Source: Rosa chinensis
Lineage: Eukaryota > Streptophyta > Magnoliopsida > Rosales > Rosaceae
Direction of reading: 5' to 3'
DNA: 64,000 nucleotides
Assembly (NCBI RefSeq): GCF_002994745.2
Contig: NC_037090.1
Coordinates: 24,727,501-24,791,500 of the forward strand
A program made the position numbers and the translations under genes. The notes below the pieces were generated by a model that made no database searches, was not told where the DNA came from, and worked only from the letters and a program-made list of their open reading frames with translations. The number at the start of each line of letters is the position of its first letter. Position 1 is the stretch's first letter. Shown here in pieces: positions 11,800 to 25,500 of this stretch.

Positions 11800-13239
11800 G
11801 GTGGAGACGAGAAGGTGGGGGAGATGCTGAAAGTAAGGTGTAAAAAGAAGGAAGCTGCAAGTAAAACTAACCTAAACGACTTAAACTAGGGGGACCAAAA
11901 GTATAATTTGTGGCAGGAAAAAAGTAGAAACTAAAAAAGGGGGGGTAGGGTTAAAGTGCCGTATAAACTGCTACCTCGTTTACAAACTTTATAGAGGTGT
12001 GGGCTGATGTTTTTTAAAATTCCACTGCTCGCTATCTCTCTAAATCTGATGATAAATACAGGAGAGCCAAGTCTAAGCCTGAGCCTGAGGCCTTAGCGTG
12101 AGCCTAAACCTGAGAGAGAAGCAGATTTAGAAAGAGGGAAGGGAAGGATGTGGAAGTGGTCCTTGCTTATAATGTCTGTACTCGTTCACTTCTCTGTTCA
12201 ATGTCTTTATTATGCCTTCTAACATCATCTTCCTCATCACATGCCCCCTTAGATTTTGCATTTACTTGTGGACCCTTTTCATAGTTGGACTGACGTTAAC
12301 TCTGTCACTTCGGTGTTTTTTTTGTTTTTGTTTTTGTTTTCCTCTTCATGTAAAACGAGGCACCCCTCGTCTCCTTCAATTTTATTTTGCACAATTTCTT
12401 CTATGAAGTTTACAATTACAAAGCATATGGGACATTGATCATATTATCACAATTCCTTCGACGTTTTTTTTTTTGTAGCGGTGTTGAGAATTTCAGACTC
12501 CATGTTTAACTATTCATCAATTTATTTTGTTTTCCAGTTTTCGAATATGTATATTATTATCTTGTGCTTCATCTTATACTAACTATCAATTCTACATGCA
12601 TATGATAAATTTTGAACAATAGTTTTCTTTCTTTTTTGTCTATTTTACAATTTAGATTAAAAAAAATTAGTTATCATTCTAGACTATTGAAGTTTGGCTC
12701 GCAGGTACCTACGTATTTCGTTGGTAGAAAAAAGACTTCACCTTGGGTAAAATAAAGTAATTTCAGACAGATTTTACCTTTGAATTCTTTCTTCAAAAAT
12801 TTGCTAAGTTTCTCATTTGCTATCTTCACATTTCACACACATCTATGCTTCGATATTTTGAATGCACTTGTTTATATTTTAGTTAAGGTAATTCATTAAA
12901 TTTTAATGCGGAAAGAAATATCGGGATGTCCTAATGCCTTCAACATCACTGAGCTGGAAAATTTGTGAATGTGTATTTTTTTTACCAAGTTGTAAATGTC
13001 TTTTTATACAAGATATTAATGTTACAGTAGAAGCTCTAACAAACATGCTATCAATTGATGTTTTTTATTTGTGTTGTTTTTTTTTTTCAAAGGAAGTACT
13101 TCATTAATGCTTTATTCTTATTTTTGCCCTTCTGATGCTTGCAAGTCCAGACCAACTTGCTATGTGTTTCCGAATCTCATTTAGAGGCTTATATTATGGG
13201 ACAATAAATATTAGAAGTACTGTTTCAAAGAGTAAAATG
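11800..13239. other. spacer, no gene seen
   Basis: AT-rich with T-rich homopolymers and no supported coding sequence. The final bases (aaatg) are the left target duplication of the copia element. Confidence 0.5.
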
Positions 13240-13435
13240 TGCTGACATGAGCTTTATCAATTAACTTTATTATGATTTAATTTGTGTATCAATTAGATTT
13301 ATGGGATCTTGACCCAATGCACCAATTTTAATTAAAACACTCACACTCACCTCACCAACTTATTAGTATTCCCATTCACCCAATTTGAAAGCGAAAAGTC
13401 GCTTTTAGACTCGGATTATCTAGAAATTATGCCAG

Positions 13436-13553
<118 letters not shown>

Positions 13554-13737
13554 TGCCTCCATGAACAGAGTCCTCCGCCATCGAGTTGGAGGATCATAGA
13601 TCGGAGCTCGTCCTCTATCGCCGGAAATCTCTTCCTCTAAGCTCTTCGTGAACGAGTCAAGGTCTTGAATCGCCGGAACGCGATCAGAATAGTCGTCTGT
13701 GAGTCACAATTCGGTACAGATCACCACCTTCGCCGCG

Positions 13738-13930
13738 ACGAAGATCACGACCTTACTGGTCGTCAATGTAAACCGGAAGGATCCGACCTGGTCATATTGG
13801 CCAACGCCTCCGATACCTCCCACTTGGGCTACTTCCAGAGGTCTAATGTCAAGGAGTTCATCATCTTTGTCGGTCGCATCGTCGCCAAACGCACCCCTCC
13901 CGGTCAACACTAGTCCGTCAAGCCCGAATG
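13738..13930 (+). pseudogene. YKT6: captured first exon of R-SNARE YKT6 (longin domain), broken
   Basis: The plus strand encodes the start of plant YKT6, a prenylated R-SNARE with an N-terminal longin domain that acts in endomembrane fusion. KITTLLVV (13741 on) is followed, after a one-base deletion at about 13765, by CKPEGSDLVILANASD and then FQRSNVKEFIIFVGRIVAKR. Three lesions are visible. The expected start codon is ACG at 13738. The deletion shifts the frame. A TAG stop at 13911-13913 replaces the Gln expected after RTPPGQ. The similarity fades where an exon 1/intron 1 junction would lie, and intron-like DNA follows. That suggests capture from genomic DNA rather than cDNA. It cannot encode a working SNARE. 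Confidence 0.85.
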
Positions 13931-14374
13931 TCCGTTTTCTCTCCGATTCGATACGATCTACTACCTTTTTTCTTTTCTTTTTTTGCTCCAACGCATTGAA
14001 TTATTCACGCCTATTCTATTATGTGTTTTCGATTTGATTGAGATCTGAATTGTCTTTAATTTCGGTGAAATTTCGTGTTTTTCTACATTTAAAATCCTAA
14101 TTTCAATGATTTAGGGCACTAGATGCAATTGTTTGTAGATATAAATTGTTTTGATTATGATTTTATTGGTAGGTATGAAGCTTATATGAAATTTGATTTG
14201 TTTTTCCTGTTTTTTTTTTGGTAAAATGGGGGCAGAAGGCCCAAAAGAAAAGAAAAAAATTATTGGTGGGTAGTAAATGTTTTAAATTGATGTAATCTCC
14301 TCGTTTTTTTCTTTAATTAAAGTTCTGTTTTCTCTAATTTTAGGGAGATTAGTTCCCATTTCGATAACCGGAAG

Positions 14375-14545
14375 GTTTATTGGGGGGCAATAAAGGTTTA
14401 TTCAGGGGGCAATAAACCTCTCCGGCCCCATATGAGATCTACGACAACTTCTTTGGTGACTTCTGACGAGGTTTCATAAACCTCTATTGCCCCCCAATAG
14501 ATGTCTATTGGGGGGGCAATAGATGTATATTTGTGGGCAATAAAC
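14375..14545. repeat. repeated G-rich palindromic subterminal motif
   Basis: Five near-copies of a TATTGGGGGGCAATA motif (ATTG, G or C run, CAAT) occur within 170 bp. Three more occur at the equivalent place in the 51161-52517 element. Spacing is irregular. Confidence 0.8.
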
Positions 14546-15050
14546 CTTTCTAGCGACCTTGAGATTTCTGGTGACCTCTTTGCCTCTTTGGGGACCTCCG
14601 ACGAGGTTTTTAGAGAAGTCCAGTGGGTGGCGGTCGGTGGCCGAAATCCGGCGGCTGGTGACTGAAATTTGGTGGCCAGTGATGGGACTCCGGCAAAGTC
14701 TCCTATGGCTTCTCTCTCTATGTAATAAAGGGGTGAGGGTAAAATAGTCTCAAAAATAAACAAAACATAAAAATAAAAAAAACATAATTGGGTATTAGGG
14801 AAGACTTTATTAGAGTCTTTATGGGTAAGAGGGAATTAAAAAAACTTAATGGGGTAAGTGAGGAAAAAATCCCTAGAATTAGGGTAAATGGACAAAATCC
14901 CTAGATTTATTTTGTATCAATTAGCATTAGTGTTGTAGTTGACTTATATTAGGATTGATTACTTTCCTTTGAGTACATGGATGTAATACTATATAAACCT
15001 CCTTGAGAGATGAATAGAATTAACACATTATTCCCTTATACTTTCTAATA

Positions 15051-15859
15051 TGATATCAAAACAATACGCTCTTGAGACCTAAATTTCTCATATCCAATTC
15101 CACTGCCGAAATACCAAATACTATCATACCTTTTGTTTTAAAAGTTCTTTGCTTTACCCATACCAATACTGGATTATACCCATACCAATACCAAGAGTAA
15201 AACCAATACCATACAATATAACCGTATCCAAATACCCCTACCATACACTAGAGATCATTTTCGAACCCAGGCTTCAATTCCTGTATAAGATCGGACTTGA
15301 GCTCAAATCACGGTTCCGACAAAGATCGGACTCGAACCATACCTAATGCAACGACTTAGAACTAGAATCGACTGCCTCCAGCAATCAACGACCTCGAACT
15401 TGCACTCGGACCTCAATGACCACAGACTTGCACTAGGCACGACCGTTCAGGCTGCAGATCACCGGCATTCGACCACCAGCACTGGTACCAAATCATCGGA
15501 ACCCGACAACGTTGATAAATATTGGATTGATAATCGATTCGCTGACAACGCATTAGCAACCTAGACGGTTGTCTGCATTAATCGTCGTTGTATCCAGACC
15601 ATCGTTGCATGCTGCCAGACCTTCATTCATACGCCAACAGACAGGGAGATTTGATTTAGTGCTGACGACCCCAGACTCAACCTGCATCAAACTCCGGCTT
15701 TCAACCCCGATGATGGAAGCGCGTCCCTCAGACACTATTGACCTAGTTCTAATTCGTGCCCCGACCCACCAAATCCAACCCAACTTGAATAGAAAAAATA
15801 TATACACATATATATATATACACATATATACACACACACACATATATATATATATATAC

Positions 15860-15922
<63 letters not shown>

Positions 15923-16182
15923 GTCTGTTGTGTTGAAAACCCAAAAGGGCGGCTTAAGCAAAAATTAGGACAAGAAAAAAAAAGGATTGCTTGAGTTGAA
16001 AACCTGAAAGGGCGGCTCAATCAAAAAGGTTGTGAGGGAAATCAGGGAATATATTTTTTGGTATCGATAATGTGTCTCTCGCCAAAATATCATCAATGAC
16101 GAATGAGGTAAATCAGTACTTTTGCCATGATCTCGCATTTGCTTAAGCTTTCCAAGCTCACTCAGGCACACATGGCCACCAT
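15051..16182 (+). other. copia leader / missing gag region
   Basis: Between the primer site and protease I see no gag frame. The stretch holds the compound microsatellite and a duplicated segment beginning gttgaaaacc (about 15932 and 15994). Traces of a gag C-terminus just before protease are suggested by the CAGGCACACATGGCCACCA stretch (about 16162-16180). Gag appears deleted or replaced. Confidence 0.5.
15797..15921. repeat. compound (CA)n/(TA)n microsatellite
   Basis: Alternating acac and tata blocks. It lies in the internal region of the copia element where gag would be expected. Confidence 0.97.
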
Positions 16183-19100
16183 TTGAAAAATTCAAACTTT
16201 AAATGGAAAGATATGTGGATAATTGAGTCAGGTGCAATTGATCATATGACTCATGATCCTAGTGTCATCCAAAAATTGTCCCCTGCCCGTATGTCAGCTG
16301 TCACTAATGCCAACAGTGACGCATATCCTATCACTGGTGTTGGTTCTGTATCTTTAACCCCCACTATAACCCTAGATACAGTTTTAGTCGTCCCCTCTTT
16401 GTCAAATAACTTGTTGTCTGTGCATCAAATTACTAAAAAATTATATTGTCGTGTAATCCTTTATCCTTGGTGTTGTGTCTTTTAGAACATCCTCACAAGA
16501 GAAATTATTGGCCCTGGTATTGAGAATGGGGGATTGTACTACATGGAAATGACACATGCTAGTGACCTCCGTGCAAGTGAAGTACACCATATTCAGAAGG
16601 ATACTTCATCGGAAAAAGAGACAGAAAACATATGGTTGTGGCACCAGAGATTGGGACATCCATCATTTAGCTACCTGAGGCATTTGCTTCCTACCTTGTT
16701 CAAAACATGCAAGGAGTCTGATTTCCAATGTGAGACGTGCATCTAAGGAAAGAGCCATTGTGCTAGCTATCCCATTAGCAATTCTCGCAGTGTCATGCCA
16801 TTTGATTTGATCCACTCAGACATATGGGGGCCATGTCCAGCTACTCCTTCTAGTATGCAGTATTTTCTGTTATTTGTGGATTATTGTACCAGAATGTGCT
16901 GGGTTTACTTGTTGAAGCATAAAAATGAAGTTTGTTCTGTGTTTCAAATCTTCCATACTATGATCCAAACCTAATTCCAGACTCCTATCAAAGTCTTCCG
17001 CACAGATAATGGTGGTGATATGTGAACCATGCCCTCCATCATTACCTAAACAACCATGACATTATCCACCAGACCACATGTCCCTTAACTCCTCAATAAA
17101 TGGTGTGGCAGAATGAAAAAACCAACATATCCTCCAAGTTTCCGGCTCCATGCTAATCGGAGCCCACATGCCTGAGTATTTATGGGGTGATGCCATCCTT
17201 AGCATCGTTTATCTCCTAAATTGCTTACCTGCACAAGCTCTTAAAACACCAAATGAGGATGCACACATATGTCCAGAAATACCACTTGAAGCTCTTAGCT
17301 AATTCTTTACCTCACCACCACTTCATATCCTCCCACCCAAGATCTTTGGTTGTGTGGCTTATAGACACATTCTTCATAATCAGAGAACAAAGTTGGATGC
17401 TTATGCTGAAAAGTATATTTTTGTGGGATATGGTTCTACCTAGAAAAGATATAAATGCTATAATCCCTCTATCTGGAAGTTGAATGTTACCATGGATGTA
17501 ACATTTTGTGAGCAACAACTTTTCTTTGCCCCGAAGACTTCTCTAAAGGGGAAGATAGAGCACATCTAGAGAAGAGTAGTCATCTTTAATATTGGAAGCA
17601 CCAGAAATTGTTGTGGAACAAAGAATTGTTCTACAAGAAAGACATTAAATGGATCCAGAAGCACCAATAACAGGAAATGATGATCACCTAGAAGCGCTAG
17701 GAATAGGAATTGATGATCAACCTTAGTCAGTCTTGCTAGATTCAACTGAAGACCCCCATATTCCTACCACATCGGTTCCTATCTCTCATGAGGATGCTCC
17801 TGAGGTATGTCTCAATCCTGAACTCGAGTCAGATATTGTTATAAATGGTGAGCATATCCTTGATCATGCGTCTAATGATATCATAGAGGCTAACCCTGAA
17901 ACAGAACCCAACACTGAAATAAGTGTGCCCCCTAAATATCAATTGCAAAATCATACAACGAAAGGGAAGCCTAAACCCCAGTATGAGTAAATCTTAAAGC
18001 CAAAGCCAAATACCCCCATAAGTAATTATGTGTCAACTTATAGGTTGTCTGAGTCATATGCATCATTTGTGTTTCAATTATCTACTATTGTCATTCCAAA
18101 TAAAGTGCAGGAAGCATTAGCAGATCCCAAATGGACTGAGGCAATGAAGGTTGAAATGGAAGCTTTGGAGAAGAATGATACATGGGAGCTAGTGCCAAAA
18201 CATCAAGGAAAGAAAACAGTAGGGTGCATGTGGATCTATACCTTAAAGTATGCTGCTGATGGGACACTGGACAGGTACAAAGCAAGGTTATTTGCTAAAG
18301 GCTACACACAAACATATGATATTGATTATTAGGAAACATTTATACTGGTAGCCAAGATTAGTACTATCCGTGTACAACTGTCTCTAGCTGCGAACTTGGA
18401 TTGGCCCCTAAAGTAGTTTGATGTAAAGAATGCATTCTTGCATTGGAGATCTGAAAGAGGAAGTATACATGGATCTACCCCCAAGGGTTCATTGCACCTT
18501 CACAGAAAGGAATGGTCTGCAGATTAAAGAAGTCTCCATACGGACTCAAGCAATCTCCCAGAGCATGGTTAATTTGGAAGGTTCAGACAGTCCATGAAGT
18601 CATTTGGCTACAAGCAGAGTAATTCAGATCACACTCTCTTCTTGAAGCGTAGAAATGATAAGATAACTGCTTTGATTATCTATGTGGATGATATGATCAT
18701 GACATGAGATGATCAAGAAGAAGTGAAGAAGTTGGAAGCTTATTTATAATTAGAATTTGAGATGAAAGATCTTGGTGGATTGAAGTACTTCCTAGGAATT
18801 GAGGTGGCCAGATCAGAAGAATGAATTTTCCTATCTAAAAGGAAATATGCCTTAGACCTACTCACTGAAATAGGCATGTTGGGTTGCAAACCTGTAGATA
18901 CACCTATGGAGCAAAATCACAAGTTAGCAGAATATCCTAATCAAGTGCCTACTAACCGAGAGAGATATCAAAGACTAGTTGGCAGACTCATCTATCTCTC
19001 TCACACTCGTCCTGACATTGCATACACTATGAGTGTGGTCAACCAGTTCATGCATGCTCTAAGTGAAGACCACATGAATGCTGTATATCATATTCTTAGC

Positions 19101-19637
19101 TATTTGAAGTTAACTCCAGGCAAAGGGATCATGTTTTCTAAAAATAACCATTTGGAGGTGGCAGGATACACTGATGCAGATTGGCCTAGATGTATCATTG
19201 CTAGAAGATCAACCGCAGTATATTTCACATTTGTGGGAGGTAATCTTGTTATATGGAGAAGCAAGAAACAGAAAGTAGTTGCCAGATCTAGTGCGGAAGC
19301 AGAGTATAGAGGAATGGCCCATGGTGTTTGTGAATTGCTATGGCTACGTAACTTACTGAAGGACTTAGGGGTCAAGCCCAAACAGGTTATGAATCTCTTT
19401 TGTGACAACCAGGTAGCCATAAACATTGCACATAATCCAGTTCAACATGACAAAACAAAACACGTTGAAGTGGATAGACACTTTATCAAGGAAAAGTTGG
19501 AATTAGAGATTATTGATGTACCTCATGCGAAGACTGGAGATCAACTTGCAGATATTCTGACAAAAGCTGTTTCTGGTATGATATTCCACAGCTCACTTGA
19601 CAAGTTGTGCGTTCGAGATATCTATGCACCAACTTAA
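16183..19637 (+). pseudogene. copia pol remnant (protease, integrase, RT, RNase H)
   Basis: Protease is marked by WIIESGAIDHMTHD; the catalytic D-S-G has become E-S-G. The GAG-pre-integrase zinc region WLWHQRLGHPSF and the CETC pair follow (16620-16745). Integrase core traces (IHSDIWGP, FRTDNGG) come next. The reverse transcriptase start includes PKWTEAMKVEMEALEKNDTW (about 18125 on) and the active-site YVDD (18681-18692). The RNase H-containing C-terminal frame is open for 253 codons (18876-19637), with YTDADW, SSAEAEYRG and LFCDNQVA. Many stops and shifts (for example 16484, 16744, 17990, 18330) break the frame, so it is inactive. Confidence 0.9.
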
Positions 19638-19644
19638 GGGGGAG

Positions 19645-20098
19645 TGTTGACATCAGCTGTATCAATTAACTTTATTAAAATTTAATTTGTGTATTAATTA
19701 GATTTATTTTGTATCAATTAGCATTAGTGTTATAGTTTACTTATATTAGGATTGATTACTTTCCTTTGAGTGCATGGATGTAATACTATATAAACCTCCT
19801 TGAGAGATGAATAGAATTAAAACTTTTTTCTTTTTTTTTTGAATAAAGGGCTGGTGTGGCTGCCCTCAAGCCTTGATTAATGAAACTGTGGAATACAAAG
19901 GGGGGGGGGGACATTGAGCCTAACCCCTGATTACAATAAGCATCTAGAGTTTTTTTCCGAAATAATATCAGAAATCTCTACAGGAGACTTGTATTCTAAC
20001 AAGCACCAACTAGCAAAGAGTGCATAATTAGCTACTCCATTTGCTTTAACATAGCAGTGACAAAGAATTAGCACATTATTCCCATATAGTTTTTGATA
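19645..20098 (+). repeat. copia 3' LTR, split by a LINE fragment
   Basis: Starts TGTTGACATC directly after the purine tract. It is interrupted at 19820-20063 and resumes with gcacattattccc, matching the 5' LTR. Removing the insertion and one target copy gives about 203 bp. Confidence 0.88.
19820..20063 (-). mobile_element. 5'-truncated LINE fragment in the copia 3' LTR
   Basis: A T-rich run at the left is a poly(A) tail on the minus strand. A 7-bp duplication, agaatta, flanks it (19813-19819, 20064-20070). A related copy lies at 56134-56400, sharing ctcaagcctt, acaataa and gaaataatatcag words. This is typical of a truncated non-LTR element. Confidence 0.7.
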
Positions 20099-20103
20099 AA
20101 ATA

Positions 20104-20991
20104 GACATATCACCAAACAGAAATAAAAGTATTTCATTATAAGTACAGTTTATGACAATATAAACTATGATGTTACTAAACATTCATCAAAACAAAGGAA
20201 AATAATTTATCTAAAAGAATTTTCGTAGGCAAATCCTTCGAATCATCAATGGTTGTAAATATAAATAAAAATAAAAAATCTTATGTAGGTGCTCTGTTAG
20301 GGTTTACTCGTTGGCCTCCCATCCTCGACAAAATTCCCAAACTCCCAAATTGAATGGTTATCGCCATAACTAGCCTTGGCTATCTCTTCCTTATTGCGTG
20401 TGTCATTATTTTTGGAATCGATTTTGACCTGGTTGACTGGGGGCACAATCCCTTTGGTCGCTGTGGTGAGGGGAGTGGTGGATTTGCTCCGTGTGCGACA
20501 TCCGGTGTTTGGTGGTGGAATTCAAGTTCAACTTGCCAGATCGGAGGTTTGCTGAATTGGTTTGGTGGCTTCACTGGTCTTTTAGGGTGGTGGAGTTAGG
20601 TGTGACCTTGTGACACCACTTCTAGGTGATACTGTGTATATGGACACTCTCTCGCTACTCTTTGCTGGTTATGATGTTAATCTTGGTAAGGGTATAGTTG
20701 GCATAGTGACTGGTGATCAGATTTGTGTTTTTTGGGCCCGCATAAATTTTTTCGAAACAAAACTTAAGATTTATGATTTGATCTTTATTTTTTACCTATA
20801 TACGTAGTTTTCAAATATTGGCCAGAAAAATATATACATTTTACATGTTTTTAAACCAGTCGAGGTTGCATGCCCTACTGAGTAATGAAGACGAAAACTC
20901 ACCCTATAACAGTTTTGGATATAATTATTGTGCACGTGAACGGGACAATACTAAAATGAGCTTGGGGTCCTGACGAAATTACTTTACATAT
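20104..20991. other. spacer, no gene seen
   Basis: Contains an 81-codon frame (20354-20599) with unusual Gly/Trp-rich composition and no recognisable domain. I consider it chance. Confidence 0.5.
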
Positions 20992-21001
20992 GATTTATTT
21001 A

Positions 21002-21183
21002 GGGTGAGTTTCTAATGAGGACTTTATAATAAAGACCAAGTAAAGATTTTGAATGAACGGTTGGATGCGTGTTTTAAACTTTAGTTGATATTTTATAATT
21101 TCAACATGCTTGTTATCTAACCATTCATTCAAAAATCCTCACTTCTTGGTCTTTATTATAAGGTCCTCATTAGAAACTTTTCC
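21002..21183. mobile_element. short MULE-type MITE, 182 bp
   Basis: The two halves are near-perfect inverted repeats of about 55 bp; GTTTCTAATGAGGAC and the reverse complement of the other end agree. A 10-bp flank pair, gatttattta and aacttattta, matches at 8 of 10 positions, the length expected for MULEs. No coding content. Confidence 0.7.
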
Positions 21184-21189
21184 AACTTA

Positions 21190-21965
21190 TTTATCATGTT
21201 TTTCATGTTTCAGTTTTTTATTGCTTTCAAATGTAATTTAGTTTGTTTCAGTCTTGTATCCGAAAAGTCGTCAATAAGCTCAATGCTTTCGAGCCTCATC
21301 CCACCGTCACAACTCATCTTTTGAACCAAAGAGAACCAAGCCCAGTGTCGTCGGTCTGCTGACCAGAGGTGGCCGAAATCGGAAAGAGAAATTGGGTCAC
21401 CTTTAAGGGTTCGCATGTCAGAGAATGGGTAGAAAGGATTCAAGATTTCTGGATTCTTGGATCAGTCTTGGGTATTTATATTGTGTCTATTTTTTCGTTG
21501 AAAGGCTTTCGACTTATTTGTGATGGCACTTAAAATCACCTTATAATTTTTTCTCAACGTTTCCGTCTCATTTCAAATTTAATTTCTTTAAAAATAATTT
21601 GTTAACTTATTTATTAGCTTTCCTCATGTATGTTTAGGACACCAATTAAGTTTACTTAGCTAGATAGTGATCCTAAAAATATCCAGCACTATAACGTGGT
21701 CGATTTGGTGAGGTGAAAATCGAGGCGTTACATGGAGTGCTTTCCAATCCTTAATTGAAAGTCTTTTGCAAGTGGGTGTGTGTGGTACCTCTAACCTGAT
21801 AACCTCAAGCTTCATCTTCTTGTTATTTTAATGGTCAATGATAAGGAGGATTGAGAATTGGCTGGGAGCTCTTGCACTGCGGTGGATTAGCTGTTAGCAT
21901 CCATCGTGATGAGGGGCTTGAGTCGGTGAGCCCTTCTTCGCTCTCTTGCGGCAGCGGCTTCAATG
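21190..21965. other. spacer, no gene seen
   Basis: Short frames only. A 77-codon minus-strand frame (21210-21443) has no recognised domain. Confidence 0.45.
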
Positions 21966-21970
21966 ACGAC

Positions 21971-22495
21971 TGTGAGATGGTAAAGGATGACGGCACGAGA
22001 CGTCTGCATTGGTGGTGATGCAGAACAGATGGCAGTCCAATTTGAAGAACAATTGGATCGTGCTAAAGGTGGAAAACGAAAAGTGACTAGTAGACGTGAA
22101 ATGGGCTTCCGGACTCCGATTGGGACGCACCTTACCTTTCCGGAAAGGGAATCGCGCCAGAAATCAAACTCGTGGATTTTCCACGACCTGTGGCCTTTTT
22201 CGGGCTTCCGGGGTCGTTTAGGGCCTCAAAACTGCATTTTTCTATTTTTCGGCGTTTTGGTTTTTCTAGTTATTTTCGGGTTGTTTTCGTTTTTAACCAT
22301 GGGCTTTAGGGTTTCATTGTTAGTCGCCTTAGGGTTTATTTTCTTATAAATAAGCCGCCTTAAGGCTGCAGAATGTATCTTTTATCATCTTTTATCAATT
22401 AAAATGAGATTATTCTCTTTTATCTCTGGTGGACTCCAGAATCTTTTGCTTAGGTTTATTGCTGGTAAACCTAGTTATCAATCCGTCTGCATCAG
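21971..22495 (+). repeat. gypsy 5' LTR (left border uncertain)
   Basis: The sequence ends ...ccgtctgcatca, two bases before the TGGTATCAGAGC primer site. A TATA-like box and a gcttataaat stretch near 22340 fit an LTR promoter. The left border is only a guess at a TGTGAG start. Confidence 0.5.
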
Positions 22496-22542
22496 GTGGT
22501 ATCAGAGCAGGTCTTCCCTGTCTCTCCTATTTACCTTGGTAG

Positions 22543-25500
22543 CAATGGGTGAAGTTACAAAATCAGATATCGAAGCTCTCACAACAGCGTTTACCGTTGC
22601 CATCAACACCATGAACAATCGGATGGACCAACAGATTGGAGAAATTCATGGGTTGTTGGGAGAGAGAAACAACCACAACAACAACGATCGGAATAGAGGC
22701 AGGGAAGGAGGCCAGCGATTTAGGGCTCCACGTAGAGAGGTTGTTGTTCATACTTCAGAATCTGAGTCTGAAGAAGATCGTGCAATATGAACCTCAAGGA
22801 CAAGCTGACCAAGATTACAAAGTCAAGGCCGAAATTCCTTTCTTTTCGGGCAACTTGGGTGTAGAAGATTATCTAGATTGGCAGCTTCAGGTGGACAGGT
22901 TCTTTGAGATTATGGAAGTTCCTGAACACAAGCAGGTTAAGCATGTTGCATGGAGATTGAAGAGTACTGCTGCAGTTTGGTGGGATAAATTGCAGAACAC
23001 TTGAAAGAAGCAGAGGAAGCAGGGTGTTAAAACATGGCGAATAATGAAGCAATTGATGATGGAGAGGTTCTTGCCGGACGATTATGAGCAGATTTTGTAC
23101 AGGTTGTATATTGAATGTGTCCAGGGAACTAGGATAGTGGCTGATTACACCGCTGAGTTCTTACGCTACTCAGAGCGTAATGAATTAGGAGAAACTGAGG
23201 GGCAGAAGGTGGCTCGCTATGTCAGTGGGCTGAAGCCTTCTATTCAGGAGAAAATCGGGTTGCAAACTGTTCATACTATGGCAGAAGCTTCAAACCTAGC
23301 ATTGAAGGCAGAGTTGTTAGAGAAGCCTTCACGAGCTTCTTCTTTCCAGAGATATAACTACCAAAGGAGCACAGATTTAGTAAACGCCTCAACTGACAAG
23401 GGTAAACCCACACTGCAGAAAACAGAAGGTGCTTTTAGGGCTTCCAATCCTCCTTTTAAAGGGGCTGGCAGTTCTAGTGGTGCTCAAAATAGGGCCCCGA
23501 ACCAGAGGTTTAATAATCCCTATGCTAGGCCTACAACAAAAATTTGTTATCAATGCAACAAGCCTGGTCATAGATCTAATGTATGCCCTGAGAGGAGAAC
23601 TGCCCTTATAGATGATTATGATGAGGACGAAGAAGAAGTTGGAAGAGATGGCGATTATGATGGGGCTGAGTTTGCGGAGGAGGAATCTCCTGAGAAGGTT
23701 AATATTGTGTTGCAGCGGGTTCTACTATGTCCTAAAGAAGAGGGGCAGCGGCGCAATATTTTCAGATCACTTTGTTCCATTAATAACAAAGTGTGCAATT
23801 TAATTGTGGATAATGGAAGCTGCGAAAATTTTGTAGCCAAGAAACTGGTGGAGTATTTGCAGTTACCTACGCAGCCTCATGAGACACCTTATTCCCTCGG
23901 GTGGGTCAAGAAAGGTCCACAAGTTCGAGTTGTTGAATCCTGCAAAGTACCGGTATCCATTGGTAAGCATTATAAAGATGAGGTTTTGTGTGACATTATT
24001 GATATGGATGCTTGTCATATTTTGTTTGGACGACCTTGGCAATATGATGTGGATGTAACTTATAAAGGCAGGGACAATGTGATGTTGTTTATGTGGAATA
24101 ACCATAAAATTGCTATGGCTCGTGTGTGTCAATTTGAGAAATCTGGTGTGAAGAAAGGGGAGAGTTTCCTGACCTTGTCTAGCAGTGAACTTGAGATGGA
24201 GAGGGCCTTTAAAGAATCTGAGGTTTTCTGTCCAATGGTGATGAAGGGGTTGTTGTCTGCAGAAAAGGAAGAAGTGGTGATCCCCAAGGAAGTGCAGGAC
24301 ATGTTGGGGGAATTTGAAGAGTTGATCTCGGATGAGTTGCCCAATGAGCTGCCACCTATGAGAGACATTCAACATCAGATTGATTTAGTGCCTAGAGCTA
24401 GCTTGCCCAATTTGCCACATTACCGAATGAGTCCCAAGGAGAATGAGATTTTGAGAGAGCAGATTGAAGACTTGTTGAAAAAAGGGTTCATTCGAGAGAG
24501 TATGAGTCCTTGTGCAGTTCCAGTCCTCCTTGTTCCTAAGAAGGGCAATCAATGGCGGATGTGTGTTGATAGCAGGGCCATTAATAAGATAACTGTGAAG
24601 TACAGGTTTCCTATTCCTCGTTTGGAAGACATGCTTGATGAGCTAGAAGGTTCCAAAGTGTTTACCAAGATAGACCTTCGAAGTGGATATCACCAGATTC
24701 GAATCAAGCCAGGGGATGAATGGAAGACAGCTTTTAAGAGCAAGGATGGCTTGTACGGGTGGATGGTTATGCCATTCGGATTGTCTAATGCACCCAGCAC
24801 TTTTATGAGGCTTATGAACCAGGTTCTTCGCCCTTTTATAGGTTCCTTTGTAGTAGTGTATTTTGATGATATACTGATATATAGCAGGACCAAAGAAGAA
24901 CATCTGGTGCACTTGAAGCAGGTTTTGGGAGCTTTACAGGAGAATAAACTGTACATCAACCTAAAAAAATGTACATTCTGCACCAGCAAGTTATTATTTC
25001 TGGGATTTGTGGTTGGAGAAGAAGTCATTCAGGTTGATGAAGAGAAAGTACAAGGCTACAAGCTATAAGAGAATGGCCAGCTCCAAAAACAGCTTCTGAG
25101 GTGCGGAGCTTTCATGGTTTAGCTACCTTCTACAGAAGGTTTGTGAAGATTTTCAGTACCATTACTGCCCCTATTACTGAATGTTTGAAGAAAGGCAAAT
25201 TCCAGTGGGGAGAGGAACAAGAGAAGAGTTTTGCCTTGATCAAGGAGAAGCTTTGTACTGCACCAGTTCTCGCTCTTCCTAATTTTGATAAGGTTTTTGA
25301 GGTTGAATGTGATGCTAGTGGCGTGGGAGTAGGTGCTGTATTGTCACAAGAGAAGAAACCAGTAGCATTCTTTAGTGAAAAGTTGAGTGAAGCTCGTCAA
25401 AAGTGGAGTACTTATGATCAAGAATTTTATGCAATGTTCCGAGCATTGAGGTAATGGGAGCACTACCTGATACAGAGAGAATTTGTACTGTTCATGGATC

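Noticed and set aside
13704..13991. 95-codon minus-strand frame
   Set aside because: Antisense shadow of the captured YKT6 exon.
15553..16020. 155-codon frame on the minus strand and 141-codon frame on the plus
   Set aside because: Both run through the CA/TA microsatellite and translate to Tyr-Ile/Cys-Val repeats; no gene.
20354..20599. 81-codon Gly/Trp-rich frame
   Set aside because: No domain, no splice partners, no codon support.
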